A DNA stretch of 64,000 nucleotides from Flavihumibacter fluminis (GCF_021491375.1 NZ_JAKEVY010000002.1:744001-808000); one strand, 5' to 3'; positions 53,067 through 63,827 are shown, counted from the first letter of the stretch. A program made the numbers and translations. Notes: a model not told the origin generated them from the letters alone.

Positions 53067-54479
53067 ATGAATAAAATCCAATACCCGATACTGCTTTTAG
53101 TGGCAGTGCTGTTGTCAATTCCCTGCTTCTCTCAGCATCAATGGAAGCATGGCAGATTGAGAGTGAGTGCAGACGCACATTACCTTGAAACTACTAACGG
53201 TCGCCCTTTTTTCTGGCTGGGTGATACCGGATGGGAATTGTTTCACAGACTCAGTTTTGAAGAGATCGTTCAATACCTGAACGACCGCCATAAGAAGGGC
53301 TTTAATGTAATCCAGGCCGTTGTCCTGGCAGAACACGACGGACTTACGAAGGCAAACCGCTATTCGGCACTTCCGCTTTTTCAGAACGATCCACTCAAGC
53401 CCAATCCCAAATATTTCCAGCTGATTGATACTACCATCCGTATGGCAGCTGAAATTGATATGTTTGTTGCTCTCCTGCCCACCTGGGGCGATAAGGTATC
53501 CAAGGAATGGGGAAAAGGCCCGGTTATCTTCAACGAACGAAATGCCTATCTATATGGCAAATGGCTTGGCAACCGGTACAGAAATGATGAAAACATTATC
53601 TGGATGTTAGGAGGTGATCGCCTTCCGGTAAAGGATTCCAATGACTTCAGACCCATCTGGAGAGCTATGGCCCGGGGGATCCAGGAAGCTACTGACTACA
53701 AAGCTTTTATTACCTATCATATTTCCGGTGGAGAATCCACTTCCAAATACCTGCATAAAGAAACCTGGCTGAATATGAACACTGTTCAAAGCGGTCATGG
53801 TAGCGGCCATGATGTGCCCGTGTGGAAATGGATTGAGCGCGATTTCAACCTGCCGTCTCCCAAACCTACAATGGATGCAGAACCTAATTACGAAGATCAC
53901 CCGGTGGATCCCTGGCCAAAATGGGATGAAAAAAAGGGTTATTTCACGGAGTATGATGTTCGGAAGCAAAGCTATCGTTCGGTTTTTGCCGGCGGATGTG
54001 GTGTTACGTATGGCCATCATGGTGTATGGCAGTTCTACAGCGAACGCGAAGAGCCCATCACGTATGCTGACTGGAGCTGGACGGCCGGAATGGATCGCCC
54101 CGGTGCCTACCAGGTAGGTTATCTGCGCAAGATCATTGAATCACGTCCCTACCTCGGCAGGGTATATGACCCTAAGATGATTGTAGAGGGACAAAGCATG
54201 AAGAATTCCGAATTCATTACCGCTTTTCGCGGCAAGGACAATGATTTCGCTATGATCTATATGCCGGTGGGCAAGACCATCAAAGTGGATACCCGTTTCA
54301 TGAAAAGCTCTGATATCAAGATCTGGTTTGTGGATCCAAGGATCGGGCATGTAGTTCGAGGTATCTCTACCTACCGCAAAGACGTGCTTGAAATCAAGCC
54401 GCCTACCCTCGGAGTCGGTCAGGATTGGGTTATTGTTTTGGATAACCCCGATTCACAGTACCGTCCGCCTATGGAGTAA
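53067..54479 (+). CDS. Secreted GH140-like glycoside hydrolase (DUF4038)
   Basis: 470 residues from the ATG at 53067, with a signal peptide ending PCFSQ. The DUF4038 TIM barrel starts FFWLGDTGWELFHRLSFEEI. Acidic candidates are D184 (LGGDRLP) and E272 (TMDAEPNYED), matching the pattern expected for the acid/base and nucleophile of the family. A C-terminal beta domain follows (about 380-470, KVDTRFMKSSDIKIWFVDP). GH140 members include an apiosidase acting on pectin side chains; the substrate here is inferred only from the family. The stop overlaps the convergent gene by 11 bp. Confidence 0.9.
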   Translation: MNKIQYPILLLVAVLLSIPCFSQHQWKHGRLRVSADAHYLETTNGRPFFWLGDTGWELFHRLSFEEIVQYLNDRHKKGFNVIQAVVLAEHDGLTKANRYSALPLFQNDPLKPNPKYFQLIDTTIRMAAEIDMFVALLPTWGDKVSKEWGKGPVIFNERNAYLYGKWLGNRYRNDENIIWMLGGDRLPVKDSNDFRPIWRAMARGIQEATDYKAFITYHISGGESTSKYLHKETWLNMNTVQSGHGSGHDVPVWKWIERDFNLPSPKPTMDAEPNYEDHPVDPWPKWDEKKGYFTEYDVRKQSYRSVFAGGCGVTYGHHGVWQFYSEREEPITYADWSWTAGMDRPGAYQVGYLRKIIESRPYLGRVYDPKMIVEGQSMKNSEFITAFRGKDNDFAMIYMPVGKTIKVDTRFMKSSDIKIWFVDPRIGHVVRGISTYRKDVLEIKPPTLGVGQDWVIVLDNPDSQYRPPME

Positions 54480-55728
54480 GTGATGGACGTGATTGCTGCC
54501 TTACAAAATAATAAACTACCAGCGTTGAGCCGATAAAATAACTGGCCAGGAAAACCGGAAGGAAAGTTCCGAGTGAACTCAATCCAAACCAATCGCGCTG
54601 GTAATAAAGAATGGATAAGCCCAGCAGGTTTTTCGCAATTTCCCAGTAAAGCGCATCACGGTGGTTGTCCATCAGCTCGGTGTATGCGTAGACCATCAGG
54701 AAAACAAACAAACCGTAGAGAAATATTCCGGGGGAACCTATCTGTGCTATATAACCGAAAAGATAACTGATCAGCAACAGGCAGATCAAGATCTGAAATA
54801 AGCTCCACCACCGTACAGTGGCAGGAACTGTCGGTTCATATTTTTCAAAATGATAAGGATCTTCAATTTTAAAAACCGGGTATTTTTCTTCTACATCTTT
54901 TGGTCGCCAGCCTGTTGGCATCAGCCAAATGCGGAATTTATCTTTCCAGCTTTGAGCCCTCCAGGCATCCTGGATCAGCAGCCATAAATGCATGAAATTG
55001 ATTTTTACGGGGTTCCAGGTTCTCACTGGTCGGGTAATACCGTATACAGCAGGAACCGAATCCAGTTCTTCCTGGTAGGTACCAAAGAGCTTGTCCCAGA
55101 ATATGAAGATCTGTCCGTAATTCTTATCCAGGTATTCGGGATTCAATGCATGATGCACGCGATGGTGGGAAGGAGTTACAATAATTTTTTCCAGCCATCC
55201 CATTTTATTGATATGCTGGGTATGATACCAGAATTGCGCAAATAAATGAAGTGGAGCAACTACTGCTACAACCTGTTCCGGTACTCCAAAAAGAGCGGCT
55301 GGCAACAGGAAAATAGTAAACAGTTTTACAATAGAGGAAATACTTTGCCGAAGTGCACAAGCCAGGTTGAAATCTTCACTACTGTGATGAATGATATGAT
55401 TGTTCCAGAAAAAATTATACTCATGTGCGATGCGGTGCGTCCAGTATCCGGCAAAGTCGAGTGCAATAAAAGCAATTACATAGGTAGGCCATCCATCCGG
55501 AACTTTTACAATCGCAAGATGATCTGCCAGCCATCCATAACTGATGATAGCAATACTTAATCCTAATACATCTTTGGTAACATTGGTGATGCCTGAACTC
55601 AGGCTTGAGATCATGTCCATCGTACGGACGGTTTCTTTACCCTTTCTCCATCCGTACCATTTTTCAAAAAGAACAAGCAGCAAAAAGACCGGCATAGCAA
55701 TCAGCAATATCCTTCCGTAAGTTTCCAT
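54469..55728 (-). CDS. Sterol desaturase/fatty acid hydroxylase superfamily protein
   Basis: 419 residues, integral membrane. The di-iron histidine boxes are present: HRIAHEYNFFWNNHIIHHSSED and YHTQH, then TPSHHRVHHALNPEYLDKNYG. Extra helices follow C-terminally, making it longer than the usual about 270-300 residues and resembling Bacteroidota paralogues of alkylglycerol-monooxygenase type. Likely hydroxylates or desaturates a lipid using O2; the substrate is unknown. It is divergent from the DadA-like gene (60 bp apart) and overlaps the GH140-like gene tail-to-tail. Confidence 0.9.
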   Translation of the reverse strand: METYGRILLIAMPVFLLLVLFEKWYGWRKGKETVRTMDMISSLSSGITNVTKDVLGLSIAIISYGWLADHLAIVKVPDGWPTYVIAFIALDFAGYWTHRIAHEYNFFWNNHIIHHSSEDFNLACALRQSISSIVKLFTIFLLPAALFGVPEQVVAVVAPLHLFAQFWYHTQHINKMGWLEKIIVTPSHHRVHHALNPEYLDKNYGQIFIFWDKLFGTYQEELDSVPAVYGITRPVRTWNPVKINFMHLWLLIQDAWRAQSWKDKFRIWLMPTGWRPKDVEEKYPVFKIEDPYHFEKYEPTVPATVRWWSLFQILICLLLISYLFGYIAQIGSPGIFLYGLFVFLMVYAYTELMDNHRDALYWEIAKNLLGLSILYYQRDWFGLSSLGTFLPVFLASYFIGSTLVVYYFVRQQSRPSLTP

Positions 55729-55788
55729 GTGCAGGAATCGTTTCTACTAATTTAGGCAATTCTGTACATTCGTTGCATTTATCAAACT

Positions 55789-57036
55789 ATGAAAGCAATC
55801 ATCATTGGGGGTGGGATAGTGGGACTTAGTTCAGCTCTGTACCTGCGTCGTTCTGGTTGGGAGGTTACAGTTATTGACCGGAACGACTTGAGCGATAATT
55901 GCAGCTATGGCAATGCGGGATATGTATGTCCTTCGCATTTTGTACCCCTGGCAACTCCAGGCATCATCAAACAGGGGTTTAAATGGATGTGGAACAGTAA
56001 AAGTCCGTTTTATGTTCAGCCCCGGCTTAGTAAATCACTGATCGACTGGGGCTTGCTGTTCATGAAATCTGCCACTCCGGAGAAAGTGAAAGCGGCGGCC
56101 ATTCCCCTTCGGGATATCGGTCTGCTAAGCCAGCAGGCGTATCTTTCCTGGCAGTCAATTCCGGGGATTGAAATGGCCTACGAGCACAAGGGGTTGATGG
56201 AATATTTCCAGACTCCTGAGAAAGAGGAACACGCGCATCATTTTTGCGAGGATGCCCTGAAACTGGGATTGGAAGCAGAGCTGCTCAGTTATGAGCAGGT
56301 ACAGGCCCTGGAACCACAAACCCGGCTCAATATAAAAGGAGCACTCTGGTTCAAATGTGATGCTCATGTGTACCCTAACAAAGTTATGATCAGCTTGCGC
56401 CAACACCTGTTTGCAAATGGCGTGGTGTTTCGTTCGAATGAAGAAGTAACTGGATTTGATAAAAAAGCAGGAACAATTACGCATGTTCGAACTACCAAAG
56501 GGGTATACGAATCAGATAAAATAATACTGGCAGCTGGAAGTTGGAGTCGTGAATTGGCGGCGCAACTGGATACCCGCCTTCCCATGGTTGGTGGAAGAGG
56601 TTACTCTGTTACACTGGAAGATTCACCCAATAAACTCAATCATCCTGCCGTATTGATGGAAGGCAGGGTAGCGCTAACGCCCATGGATGGGAATAAAATC
56701 CGGTTTGGGGGCACTATGGAAATAACATCCCTGAATAAACCACCCCGGTTAAGCAGGGTAGAAGGTATTTTAAATGCCGTTCAGCGATATTTCCCCGATT
56801 TTCAATTACCCAGGGCAGATGAGGCAAATGTTTGGTATGGGTTCCGCCCCTGTTCAGCGGATGGTCTGCCTTATATAGGGAGAAGTTCCAGGTATAAAAA
56901 CCTGTTATTCGCCACAGGGCATTCAATGGTTGGCATGAGCCTGGGAGCCGGTACTGGACAATTAATCAGTGAACTGGCGAATGAAGAGAAACCCTCCATG
57001 GATTTGCGGCCATTTGATCCGGAACGGTTTAACTAG
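55789..57036 (+). CDS. DadA-like FAD-dependent D-amino-acid dehydrogenase
   Basis: 415 residues. The FAD-binding Rossmann motif GGGIVG (7-12) opens the protein, with the second strand acidic residue in VTVIDRND and C-terminal FAD contacts in FATGHSMVGMSLGAGTGQLISEL. Layout matches DadA and related D-amino acid or hydroxyproline-epimer dehydrogenases. No proline racemase or dihydrodipicolinate-like gene is present, so a hydroxyproline route is not indicated. Confidence 0.92.
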   Translation: MKAIIIGGGIVGLSSALYLRRSGWEVTVIDRNDLSDNCSYGNAGYVCPSHFVPLATPGIIKQGFKWMWNSKSPFYVQPRLSKSLIDWGLLFMKSATPEKVKAAAIPLRDIGLLSQQAYLSWQSIPGIEMAYEHKGLMEYFQTPEKEEHAHHFCEDALKLGLEAELLSYEQVQALEPQTRLNIKGALWFKCDAHVYPNKVMISLRQHLFANGVVFRSNEEVTGFDKKAGTITHVRTTKGVYESDKIILAAGSWSRELAAQLDTRLPMVGGRGYSVTLEDSPNKLNHPAVLMEGRVALTPMDGNKIRFGGTMEITSLNKPPRLSRVEGILNAVQRYFPDFQLPRADEANVWYGFRPCSADGLPYIGRSSRYKNLLFATGHSMVGMSLGAGTGQLISELANEEKPSMDLRPFDPERFN

Positions 57037-57138
57037 GTTTGGTTCATCGAATCCTAATAAGGATTTATAACTTTATTGGCAGCAACTTGTTCTATCTGCA
57101 TGGAACTTCGTGCTTCTTTTACATCTGATTATATTAAC

Positions 57139-58758
57139 ATGACCCATACAACCAGTCTGTCTTCTGTTAGTAGTCTGCCTTATGCAGCTACCGGATTTTA
57201 TAACGATATCGTACTGGATTATATAAGCGGAGATGAAAAACTTCGTCCTTTTTATCAGCATGCCGTTTCCTGGGCGGGCATGGAAGCTGCAATGAATGCA
57301 CGTGAGCTTGCTCCGGTGAACCGGAAGGTATTGGTGGAAGCATTGGAACAACAATACAAAGCGGCCGGACTGAATGGTGAGGCAGCAGTTGATAAGGCAA
57401 TCCAATTGTTGGCAGAGCCAACTACCTATACAGTGTGTACGGCACATCAGCCCAATATTTTTACGGGATATTTATATTTCATATATAAAATTCTGCATGC
57501 GATCAGGCTTGCTGAAAGTTTGAGGGAGCGGTATCCAACGTCCTCTTTTGTACCGGTTTTTTATATGGGCAGTGAGGATGCCGACCTGGATGAACTGGGA
57601 AAAATCAATCTGGGCGGGGAGAAGCTTGTTTGGAATACAAATCAGAAAGGAGCAGTGGGACGGATGCAAACAAAAGGGCTTGAACCTTTACTGCAACGAA
57701 TTGAGGGCCAACTTTCTGTACTTCCTTACGGCCCGCAATTAGTGGGACTGCTACGAACAGCTTATCTTGGTTCAAAGGATATACAAACCGCCACCTTCCA
57801 CCTGGTGCATGAATTATTCAGGCAATATGGATTGGTGGTGCTGATCGCTGATCAACCAGATTTAAAAAGAATCATGCAGCCGGTATTTGAAGATGATCTC
57901 TTTAATCAAACGGCATCTGCCATAGTAACGGATACGGTTAGTCGCTTATCAACTTCCTATAAAGTACAGGCCAATCCTCGTTCCATTAATTTATTTTATT
58001 TGAAAGATGATATCCGAAACCGGATTGAAAGAACGGAGAATGGGTTTGCGGTAGTAGATACCGGAATTGCGTTTACAGAGGAGGAAATGAAAAACGAGTT
58101 GGAGCAATTTCCTGAACGGTTCAGTCCGAATGTAATCCTTCGTGGTTTGTACCAGGAAACGATTCTACCCAATATCGCTTTTATAGGGGGTGGGGGAGAA
58201 TTGGCTTATTGGCTTGAATTGAAAGAGTTGTTTCAGCATTACAAAGTTCCCTATCCTGTTCAGGTGTTACGTAATTCATTTTTACTGATACCGGAAAACC
58301 TGGCGGCCAAAATTGATCGCATGGGCTTTACCCTTCCTGATTTTTTTCAGCCAACGGATGAATTGATGAATCAACTGGTGAAACGTGATAGTTCTGTACA
58401 GGTGCATTTAAGTTCAGAGTTGCGTGATTCGCAAGCCTTTTATCAGCATCTTCAAAACCTTGCCGGAAAAATAGATACCACCTTGGTGCCCCATGTGCAG
58501 GCATTGGAAAAACAAATGCTGCATCGGTTAAAGGAACTGGAGAAAAAAATGCTTCGTGCTGAAAAAAGAAAATTCAGTGATCAGTCGCGCCAGTTACAAG
58601 CTATTCGAAACATCCTTTTTCCCAATAATGCATTACAGGAAAGAGTAGAGAATTTTCTGCCTTACTATGCACAGCATGGGCCGGCATTTATTGATAAAAT
58701 CTATTCTGAAAGCCCGCCATTGGAACAGGCATTTAGAATTGTGAAGTATGAATTGTGA
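57139..58758 (+). CDS. bshC: Bacillithiol biosynthesis cysteine-adding enzyme BshC
   Basis: 539 residues from ATG 57139; earlier in-frame starts at 57100 (ATG) and 57076 (TTG) exist. 539 is the length I recall for the Bacillus enzyme. Attaches cysteine to glucosaminyl-malate in the last step of bacillithiol synthesis. Motifs: HQPNIFTGYLYFIYKI, YMGSEDADLDELGKI, FIGGGGELAYWLEL and a C-terminal coiled coil (about 445-500, EKQMLHRLKELEKKMLRAEK). The two DinB-family genes in the window could use bacillithiol. The last residues (KYEL and stop) are encoded by heptad array R4. Confidence 0.93.
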   Translation: MTHTTSLSSVSSLPYAATGFYNDIVLDYISGDEKLRPFYQHAVSWAGMEAAMNARELAPVNRKVLVEALEQQYKAAGLNGEAAVDKAIQLLAEPTTYTVCTAHQPNIFTGYLYFIYKILHAIRLAESLRERYPTSSFVPVFYMGSEDADLDELGKINLGGEKLVWNTNQKGAVGRMQTKGLEPLLQRIEGQLSVLPYGPQLVGLLRTAYLGSKDIQTATFHLVHELFRQYGLVVLIADQPDLKRIMQPVFEDDLFNQTASAIVTDTVSRLSTSYKVQANPRSINLFYLKDDIRNRIERTENGFAVVDTGIAFTEEEMKNELEQFPERFSPNVILRGLYQETILPNIAFIGGGGELAYWLELKELFQHYKVPYPVQVLRNSFLLIPENLAAKIDRMGFTLPDFFQPTDELMNQLVKRDSSVQVHLSSELRDSQAFYQHLQNLAGKIDTTLVPHVQALEKQMLHRLKELEKKMLRAEKRKFSDQSRQLQAIRNILFPNNALQERVENFLPYYAQHGPAFIDKIYSESPPLEQAFRIVKYEL

Positions 58759-58841
58759 AGTATGAATTAGAGACTAACACGTAATCCTGATTCTCAATTC
58801 ATACTTCATAATTCTCACTTCTTACTTCATAAATCATACTT
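58741..58841. repeat. Heptad repeat array R4 with inverted arms
   Basis: Left arm GTGAAGTATGAATT repeated, right arm its inverse (CTCAATTCATACTTCATAATT and further units). The arms can pair over about 22 bp with a one-base bulge and a 20-base loop. Left end encodes KYEL-stop of bshC; right end, read on the minus strand, encodes KYDL-stop of purE. A putative bidirectional terminator and stop cassette. Confidence 0.85.
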
Positions 58842-59354
58842 GTTGGGGTTTCCGTTTTGCTTTAGTTTTTCCACTTTTACCAATACTTCTGATTCGAGTT
58901 GTTGCTTGTAGGCGGTTACTTTATTACCAATAGCGCTGTCAAAAGCACCGATCATGGTAGCGGCGAGAATACCTGCGTTTTTAGCTGCATTAAGGGCGAC
59001 CGTTGCTACCGGTATACCATTTGGCATTTGAAGTATGGATAAAACGGAATCCCATCCATCGATGGAATTGGATGATTTGATAGGAACACCTATTACCGGA
59101 AGGGACGTGATGGATGCTACCATTCCAGGAAGATGAGCTGCGCCACCTGCTCCTGCTATAATAATCTTCAGTCCTCTTTCTCTTGCGGTTTGCGCATAAC
59201 TCACCATTCTGAGCGGGGTCCTGTGGGCGGAAACCACGGTCAGTTCATAGGCAATCCCAAATTCTGTTAAGATATCTGCTGCAGCCTGCATAATGGGAAG
59301 ATCAGAATCGGATCCCATTATGATGCCTACCTGTGGATTTGTTGAAGTTGACAT
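58827..59354 (-). CDS. purE: N5-carboxyaminoimidazole ribonucleotide mutase PurE
   Basis: 175 residues, class I PurE. Rearranges N5-CAIR to CAIR in purine synthesis. Phosphate-binding motif [13 protein letters not shown] at the N-terminus, catalytic VVSAHRTP with its histidine, then [14 protein letters not shown] and [22 protein letters not shown]. It lies 41 bp after the TolC-like gene on the same strand. No purK is seen. Its stop is inside heptad array R4. Confidence 0.97.
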   Translation of the reverse strand: MSTSTNPQVGIIMGSDSDLPIMQAAADILTEFGIAYELTVVSAHRTPLRMVSYAQTARERGLKIIIAGAGGAAHLPGMVASITSLPVIGVPIKSSNSIDGWDSVLSILQMPNGIPVATVALNAAKNAGILAATMIGAFDSAIGNKVTAYKQQLESEVLVKVEKLKQNGNPNKYDL

Positions 59355-59395
59355 ATAGAATGGCGGGTATTTGTTTGCGCAAAGAACCGGAATTT

Positions 59396-60712
59396 CTAGT
59401 ATTCAGTCACACCTTTTAAGCGCATTAATTCAATTTCAGCGAGTTTGGCATTGAATCGGGCTGCAATCAGCCGGTTATAACCATCAGCCAGGCTGATCTG
59501 TGCTTCTCTTAATTCAAGGTAGGTGCTGACTCCCTGTTTGAATCGTTCAAGTGCAATGAATACATTTTCCTTGGCAAGCAGTATGTTGTCCTCTTCAAGA
59601 GCCAGGTTCTTCTTTTGTAACTCATAATCGCGAAATGCATTGTTAATCTGCACATCCAGCAGCGTACGGGTATTATCCAGTAACAATTCCTGCTGCATGA
59701 TACCGATCCTGGCCTGTTGTTGCAGCCGTTTGGCATTTAAGCCATTCAGTATCGGTAAGGTTACACTAAGTCCGTAATTAAAGCCCAGGTTTCGGTTGAA
59801 GAGGGGGGTAAAGTTGTTGATAACAGCCTGGTTGGTCAATCGGTTCAGGTTATAAGCCGAATTGAAACTGACAACAGGATATCTGTCTCCAACACGTTCT
59901 TTGAACACCAGTTTGGCAATATCAATGTTTTTGCGGGCCAAAAGCAATTGCGGACTCTGATTTTCCAGATCGGTGCGGATTTCATCCAGCGTAAGATCCT
60001 GTCTGATAGGGATGGAATCCACTACTTCATAGACCGCGTTCTTGTCAAAGCCAATCAATTGATTAAGCTGTTCCTTTAATTGTTCGATTAGGGTGTTTTG
60101 CTGGTATTGCGAGGCGGTAAATGCATTCAGATCGACTTTGGCCTGTAATAATTCTGGCTTTGCTCCTAGTCCGACACTCAATTTTTTATCAGCCAGTTTC
60201 ACTCTTTCCTCGCTGATACTCTTTTGTTCGAGTATGGCTTTCAATTGTTGCTTTTGGCGAACAATATTATAGTAATTGCTGATCACCGCTGCCGTTGTGT
60301 TCACCACCTGGTTGCGTAACGACAGGATGCCCAGTTTTTCAATTTCGGCTACCCGTTCCCGTGTGGCAAACATTTTGAATCCGTCAAACAGGGTGAGGTT
60401 CATATTGAGGGATGCCTGCAGGGTACTCGAACGCAATCCGGAAGTGTCTCTTTTGGAACCATTGGCCAGCTCCTGTTTTTGGGCATTGGTATTCCAGATT
60501 TTGGTAGCTGTACCATTGAATCTCGGCAAAAAGGCGGCCCATGCATAATCGTTGTCCAATGCAAAGGAACTGGAGTCGTTTTTCGCCAACCGGATATCAT
60601 AATTATTCCGGAGTGCCAGGTCAACGGCCGCTTCCACTGTCAGCACCTGCTGTGCCATGCTTTGGTTCAGGGAAAGAATTACAAGTAGTATAAGAAGTAG
60701 GCTGCGTGTCAT
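59396..60712 (-). CDS. TolC-family outer-membrane efflux protein
   Basis: 438 residues with a signal peptide (about 1-20, ending SMAQ). Two OEP halves with long helical segments (about 130-220 and 335-430) form the periplasmic alpha-barrel. [21 protein letters not shown] and [22 protein letters not shown] are typical. The outer-membrane channel for the RND pump encoded 16 bp upstream. Confidence 0.94.
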   Translation of the reverse strand: MTRSLLLILLVILSLNQSMAQQVLTVEAAVDLALRNNYDIRLAKNDSSSFALDNDYAWAAFLPRFNGTATKIWNTNAQKQELANGSKRDTSGLRSSTLQASLNMNLTLFDGFKMFATRERVAEIEKLGILSLRNQVVNTTAAVISNYYNIVRQKQQLKAILEQKSISEERVKLADKKLSVGLGAKPELLQAKVDLNAFTASQYQQNTLIEQLKEQLNQLIGFDKNAVYEVVDSIPIRQDLTLDEIRTDLENQSPQLLLARKNIDIAKLVFKERVGDRYPVVSFNSAYNLNRLTNQAVINNFTPLFNRNLGFNYGLSVTLPILNGLNAKRLQQQARIGIMQQELLLDNTRTLLDVQINNAFRDYELQKKNLALEEDNILLAKENVFIALERFKQGVSTYLELREAQISLADGYNRLIAARFNAKLAEIELMRLKGVTEY

Positions 60713-60728
60713 AAAACTGTTCGATTGA

Positions 60729-63700
60729 TCAGGCAGATACCGGAACGGTAATTACCTCATCGAGTTCACTATGCGTTTTTTTCTTGGACGATAAATAGGA
60801 GTACATGGCAGGAATCACATAAAGGGTAAGGATCAGTGAAAACATGATACCTCCTGTGATTACAATACCTAATGGAATACGGCTGGTGGAAGCGGCTCCC
60901 AGGGAAAGTGCCAGGGGTAAAGCTCCCAGTGCCATAGCCAGACTGGTCATCAGAATGGGGCGCAGCCTGCTTACTGCCGCATCAATTACTGCCGGAGATT
61001 TTGCCATTCCCTCCATGCGTTTGTGGTTCGCGAATTCCACAATAAGAATACCATTTTTGGTAACCAGTCCGATCAGCATGATCATCCCGATCTGTGAAAA
61101 AATATTAAGGGTCTGGTCAAAGATCCACAAGGCAATCAGCGCTCCGGCTATTGCCAGCGGAACGGTAAACATGATAATGAATGGATCAATAAAACTTTCA
61201 AACTGCGCTGCAAGGATCAGGAAAATCAATCCCAATGCCAGCAGGAATGCAAAGCTGGTATTACTTGAGCTTTCCTGGAAATCTCTTGAGGACCCCGATA
61301 ATGCAGTTGAAAAACTTTCATCCAGTAAGCCATCTGCAATCTTTTCCATTTCTTTAATCCCATCACCGATGGTTTTACCAGGTGCGAGTCCGGCTGATAC
61401 TGTTGCGGATTTATATCTGTTAAAATGGTAGATGGTTGGTGGGGTGGTTTCCTCTTCAAAGCTTACAATATTATCAAGCGATACTACCTGCCCTGTAGAA
61501 CTCCGTACATATACAGTTTTTAAATCAGTAGGCTCATCCCGATCGTTTCTGGCCAGCTGCCCGATTACCTGGTATTGTTTACCGTCTTTCGTAAAATAGC
61601 CGAGGCGACGATTGCTGAGCGCCAGTTGTAGTGTGGATGATATATCTTCTACTGAAATACCAAGCTGACTTGCCTTAAGACGATCTATATTCAGGCGCAG
61701 TTCTGGTTTGTTGAATTTCAAATCGGCATCAACCCCCTGGAATACCGGGCTTCGATTGGCTTCTTCCAGGAATTTCGGAAGTATTTCCCGGATCTTTTCA
61801 AAGTTTACATTCTGGATTACAAACTGAACCGGCAATCCACCTCTTCTGTTCACCTGGATGGTCTGCTCCTGGATTGCGAAAGCGCGACCTTCATTAAACC
61901 TTCCCAGGTTACGGTTTACCATATCTACAATCTGTTGCTGACTTCGAACTCTCTCATCAGGATCCACGAGCGTCATCCGCAGGAAACCGGTGTTCACTGA
62001 ACCTGTACCTGAAAAACCGGGAGCTGTAACGGTGATCATTACACGCTTTTCAGGAACTGAATCCAGCATGAAACTTCCGATCCGGTCAATATAGTTATCC
62101 ATGTAATCAAAGGAAGTTCCTTCGGGTGCCGTTATAGACAAACGGAACTGGCTGCGATCTTCCATTGGAGCCAGTTCAGACTGCATATTGGTGCCAATAA
62201 AATAAATGGCTGCAAAACATATTGCAATGATCAGGAAGGCAATCCAGCGTACTCTCATAAACCCGGACAGGGTACGGCGATACAGATTTTCCATTCCCAC
62301 GAAAAAGGGCTCTGTTTTCCGATAGAACCAGGATGGTTTCTGTGATTTTCGGGTGAGCTTTACGTTTAGTACAGGTGTGAGTGTTAGTGATACAAATGCC
62401 GATATTAATACCGCCCCTGCCACAACAATTCCAAATTCACGGAAGAGTCGTCCAACAAACCCTTCCAGGAAAACGATCGGCAGGAATACCACGGCGAGTG
62501 TAATGGAGGTCGCAATTACTGCAAAGTATATTTCTTTTGAGCCTTCCTTTGCAGCCTGCCATTTATCCATGCCCTTCTCCATTTTTTTGAAGATATTTTC
62601 TGTTACCACAATACCATCATCCACCACCAGGCCGGTTGCCAGTACAATTGCCAGCAGGGTCAGTACATTGATGGTAAATCCAAAAAGGTACATAATGAAA
62701 AAGGCTCCTATCAATGACACAGGGATATCAATCAGCGGTCGGATGGCTATGATCCAGTCGCGGAAAAAGAAATAAATAATCAATACCACCAAAACAAAGG
62801 CAATGATCAGGGTTTCTTCTACTTCCAGTATGGAGCGCTTGATAAATTTCGTCTGATCCAGTGCGATGTCAAGAGAAATGTCCTCCGGCACATCTTTTTT
62901 GATCTGTTCATAGCGTTTGTAGAACTCATCACTGATGGCTACATAGTTTGAACCTGGCTGAGGCACAAGGGCCAGGGCAATCATTGGGATAGTACTTTCT
63001 TTCAGCACGGTTTCTTCATTCTCAGGTCCCAATACGGCTTCACCAATATCTTTCAGTTTGATATCGGAGCCTGCCACGTTTTTAATAATGATATTATTGA
63101 ATTCTTCTTCGGTATTGAGTAAGCCGAAGGTTCGTACGGAAAGTTCAGTAGCATTACCGGATATTTTTCCGGAGGGTAATTCAATGTTTTGGGTTCTTAA
63201 AGCGGTCTGTACATCCCCTGGAGTTAATCCATAGGCTGATAATTTAGCCGGATCGAACCAGATCCGCATGGCATACCGTTTCTCACCCCAGATCTGTATT
63301 CCACTTACACCCGGAATGGTTTGAAGTCGCTCCAGCAGGTTATTGGTGGCATACTCTGTTACCTGTAACTGGTTGCGCGTATTACTCTGAACGGTCATGG
63401 AGATGATTACATCGGAGCTGGCGTCTGCTTTGGACACAACCGGGGGGGCATCCAGATCATCTGGTAGAGATCGAACTGCTTGTGAAACCTTATCCCGAAC
63501 ATCATTGGCGGCAGCTTCGAGGTCGATGGATAAATCAAACTCAACGGTAATATTGGAAGTGCCCTGGCTACTGCTGGAAGTAATATTTTTTACACCGGCA
63601 ATACCATTCACGGCTTTTTCCAGGGGCTCTGTAATCTGGGATTCTATGATGTCTGCGTTGGCTCCGGGGTAAGAGGTTCGAACGTTAACAACAGGGGGAT

Positions 63701-63821
63701 CAATCGCCGGGTAATCCCGAACCCCCAGAAATTTATAACCGATCAATCCGAAAACGATGATCACCACATTCATTACGATGGCCAGAACCGGCCGCCGTAA
63801 ACTCAGTTCGGATATATTCAT
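60729..63821 (-). CDS. RND multidrug efflux permease (HAE1 family)
   Basis: 1030 residues, full length. Twelve membrane helices with two large periplasmic loops. The proton-relay aspartates are D401-D402 (GLVVDDGIVV). N-terminal MNISELSLRRPVLAIVM and the docking region LNIDRLKASQLGIS fit AcrB-like pumps. Inner-membrane proton-driven component of a tripartite exporter: adaptor 6 bp upstream, TolC-like protein downstream. Substrate range cannot be predicted; drug, detergent or secondary-metabolite efflux is typical. Confidence 0.96.
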   Translation of the reverse strand: MNISELSLRRPVLAIVMNVVIIVFGLIGYKFLGVRDYPAIDPPVVNVRTSYPGANADIIESQITEPLEKAVNGIAGVKNITSSSSQGTSNITVEFDLSIDLEAAANDVRDKVSQAVRSLPDDLDAPPVVSKADASSDVIISMTVQSNTRNQLQVTEYATNNLLERLQTIPGVSGIQIWGEKRYAMRIWFDPAKLSAYGLTPGDVQTALRTQNIELPSGKISGNATELSVRTFGLLNTEEEFNNIIIKNVAGSDIKLKDIGEAVLGPENEETVLKESTIPMIALALVPQPGSNYVAISDEFYKRYEQIKKDVPEDISLDIALDQTKFIKRSILEVEETLIIAFVLVVLIIYFFFRDWIIAIRPLIDIPVSLIGAFFIMYLFGFTINVLTLLAIVLATGLVVDDGIVVTENIFKKMEKGMDKWQAAKEGSKEIYFAVIATSITLAVVFLPIVFLEGFVGRLFREFGIVVAGAVLISAFVSLTLTPVLNVKLTRKSQKPSWFYRKTEPFFVGMENLYRRTLSGFMRVRWIAFLIIAICFAAIYFIGTNMQSELAPMEDRSQFRLSITAPEGTSFDYMDNYIDRIGSFMLDSVPEKRVMITVTAPGFSGTGSVNTGFLRMTLVDPDERVRSQQQIVDMVNRNLGRFNEGRAFAIQEQTIQVNRRGGLPVQFVIQNVNFEKIREILPKFLEEANRSPVFQGVDADLKFNKPELRLNIDRLKASQLGISVEDISSTLQLALSNRRLGYFTKDGKQYQVIGQLARNDRDEPTDLKTVYVRSSTGQVVSLDNIVSFEEETTPPTIYHFNRYKSATVSAGLAPGKTIGDGIKEMEKIADGLLDESFSTALSGSSRDFQESSSNTSFAFLLALGLIFLILAAQFESFIDPFIIMFTVPLAIAGALIALWIFDQTLNIFSQIGMIMLIGLVTKNGILIVEFANHKRMEGMAKSPAVIDAAVSRLRPILMTSLAMALGALPLALSLGAASTSRIPLGIVITGGIMFSLILTLYVIPAMYSYLSSKKKTHSELDEVITVPVSA

Positions 63822-63827
63822 GGCTGC

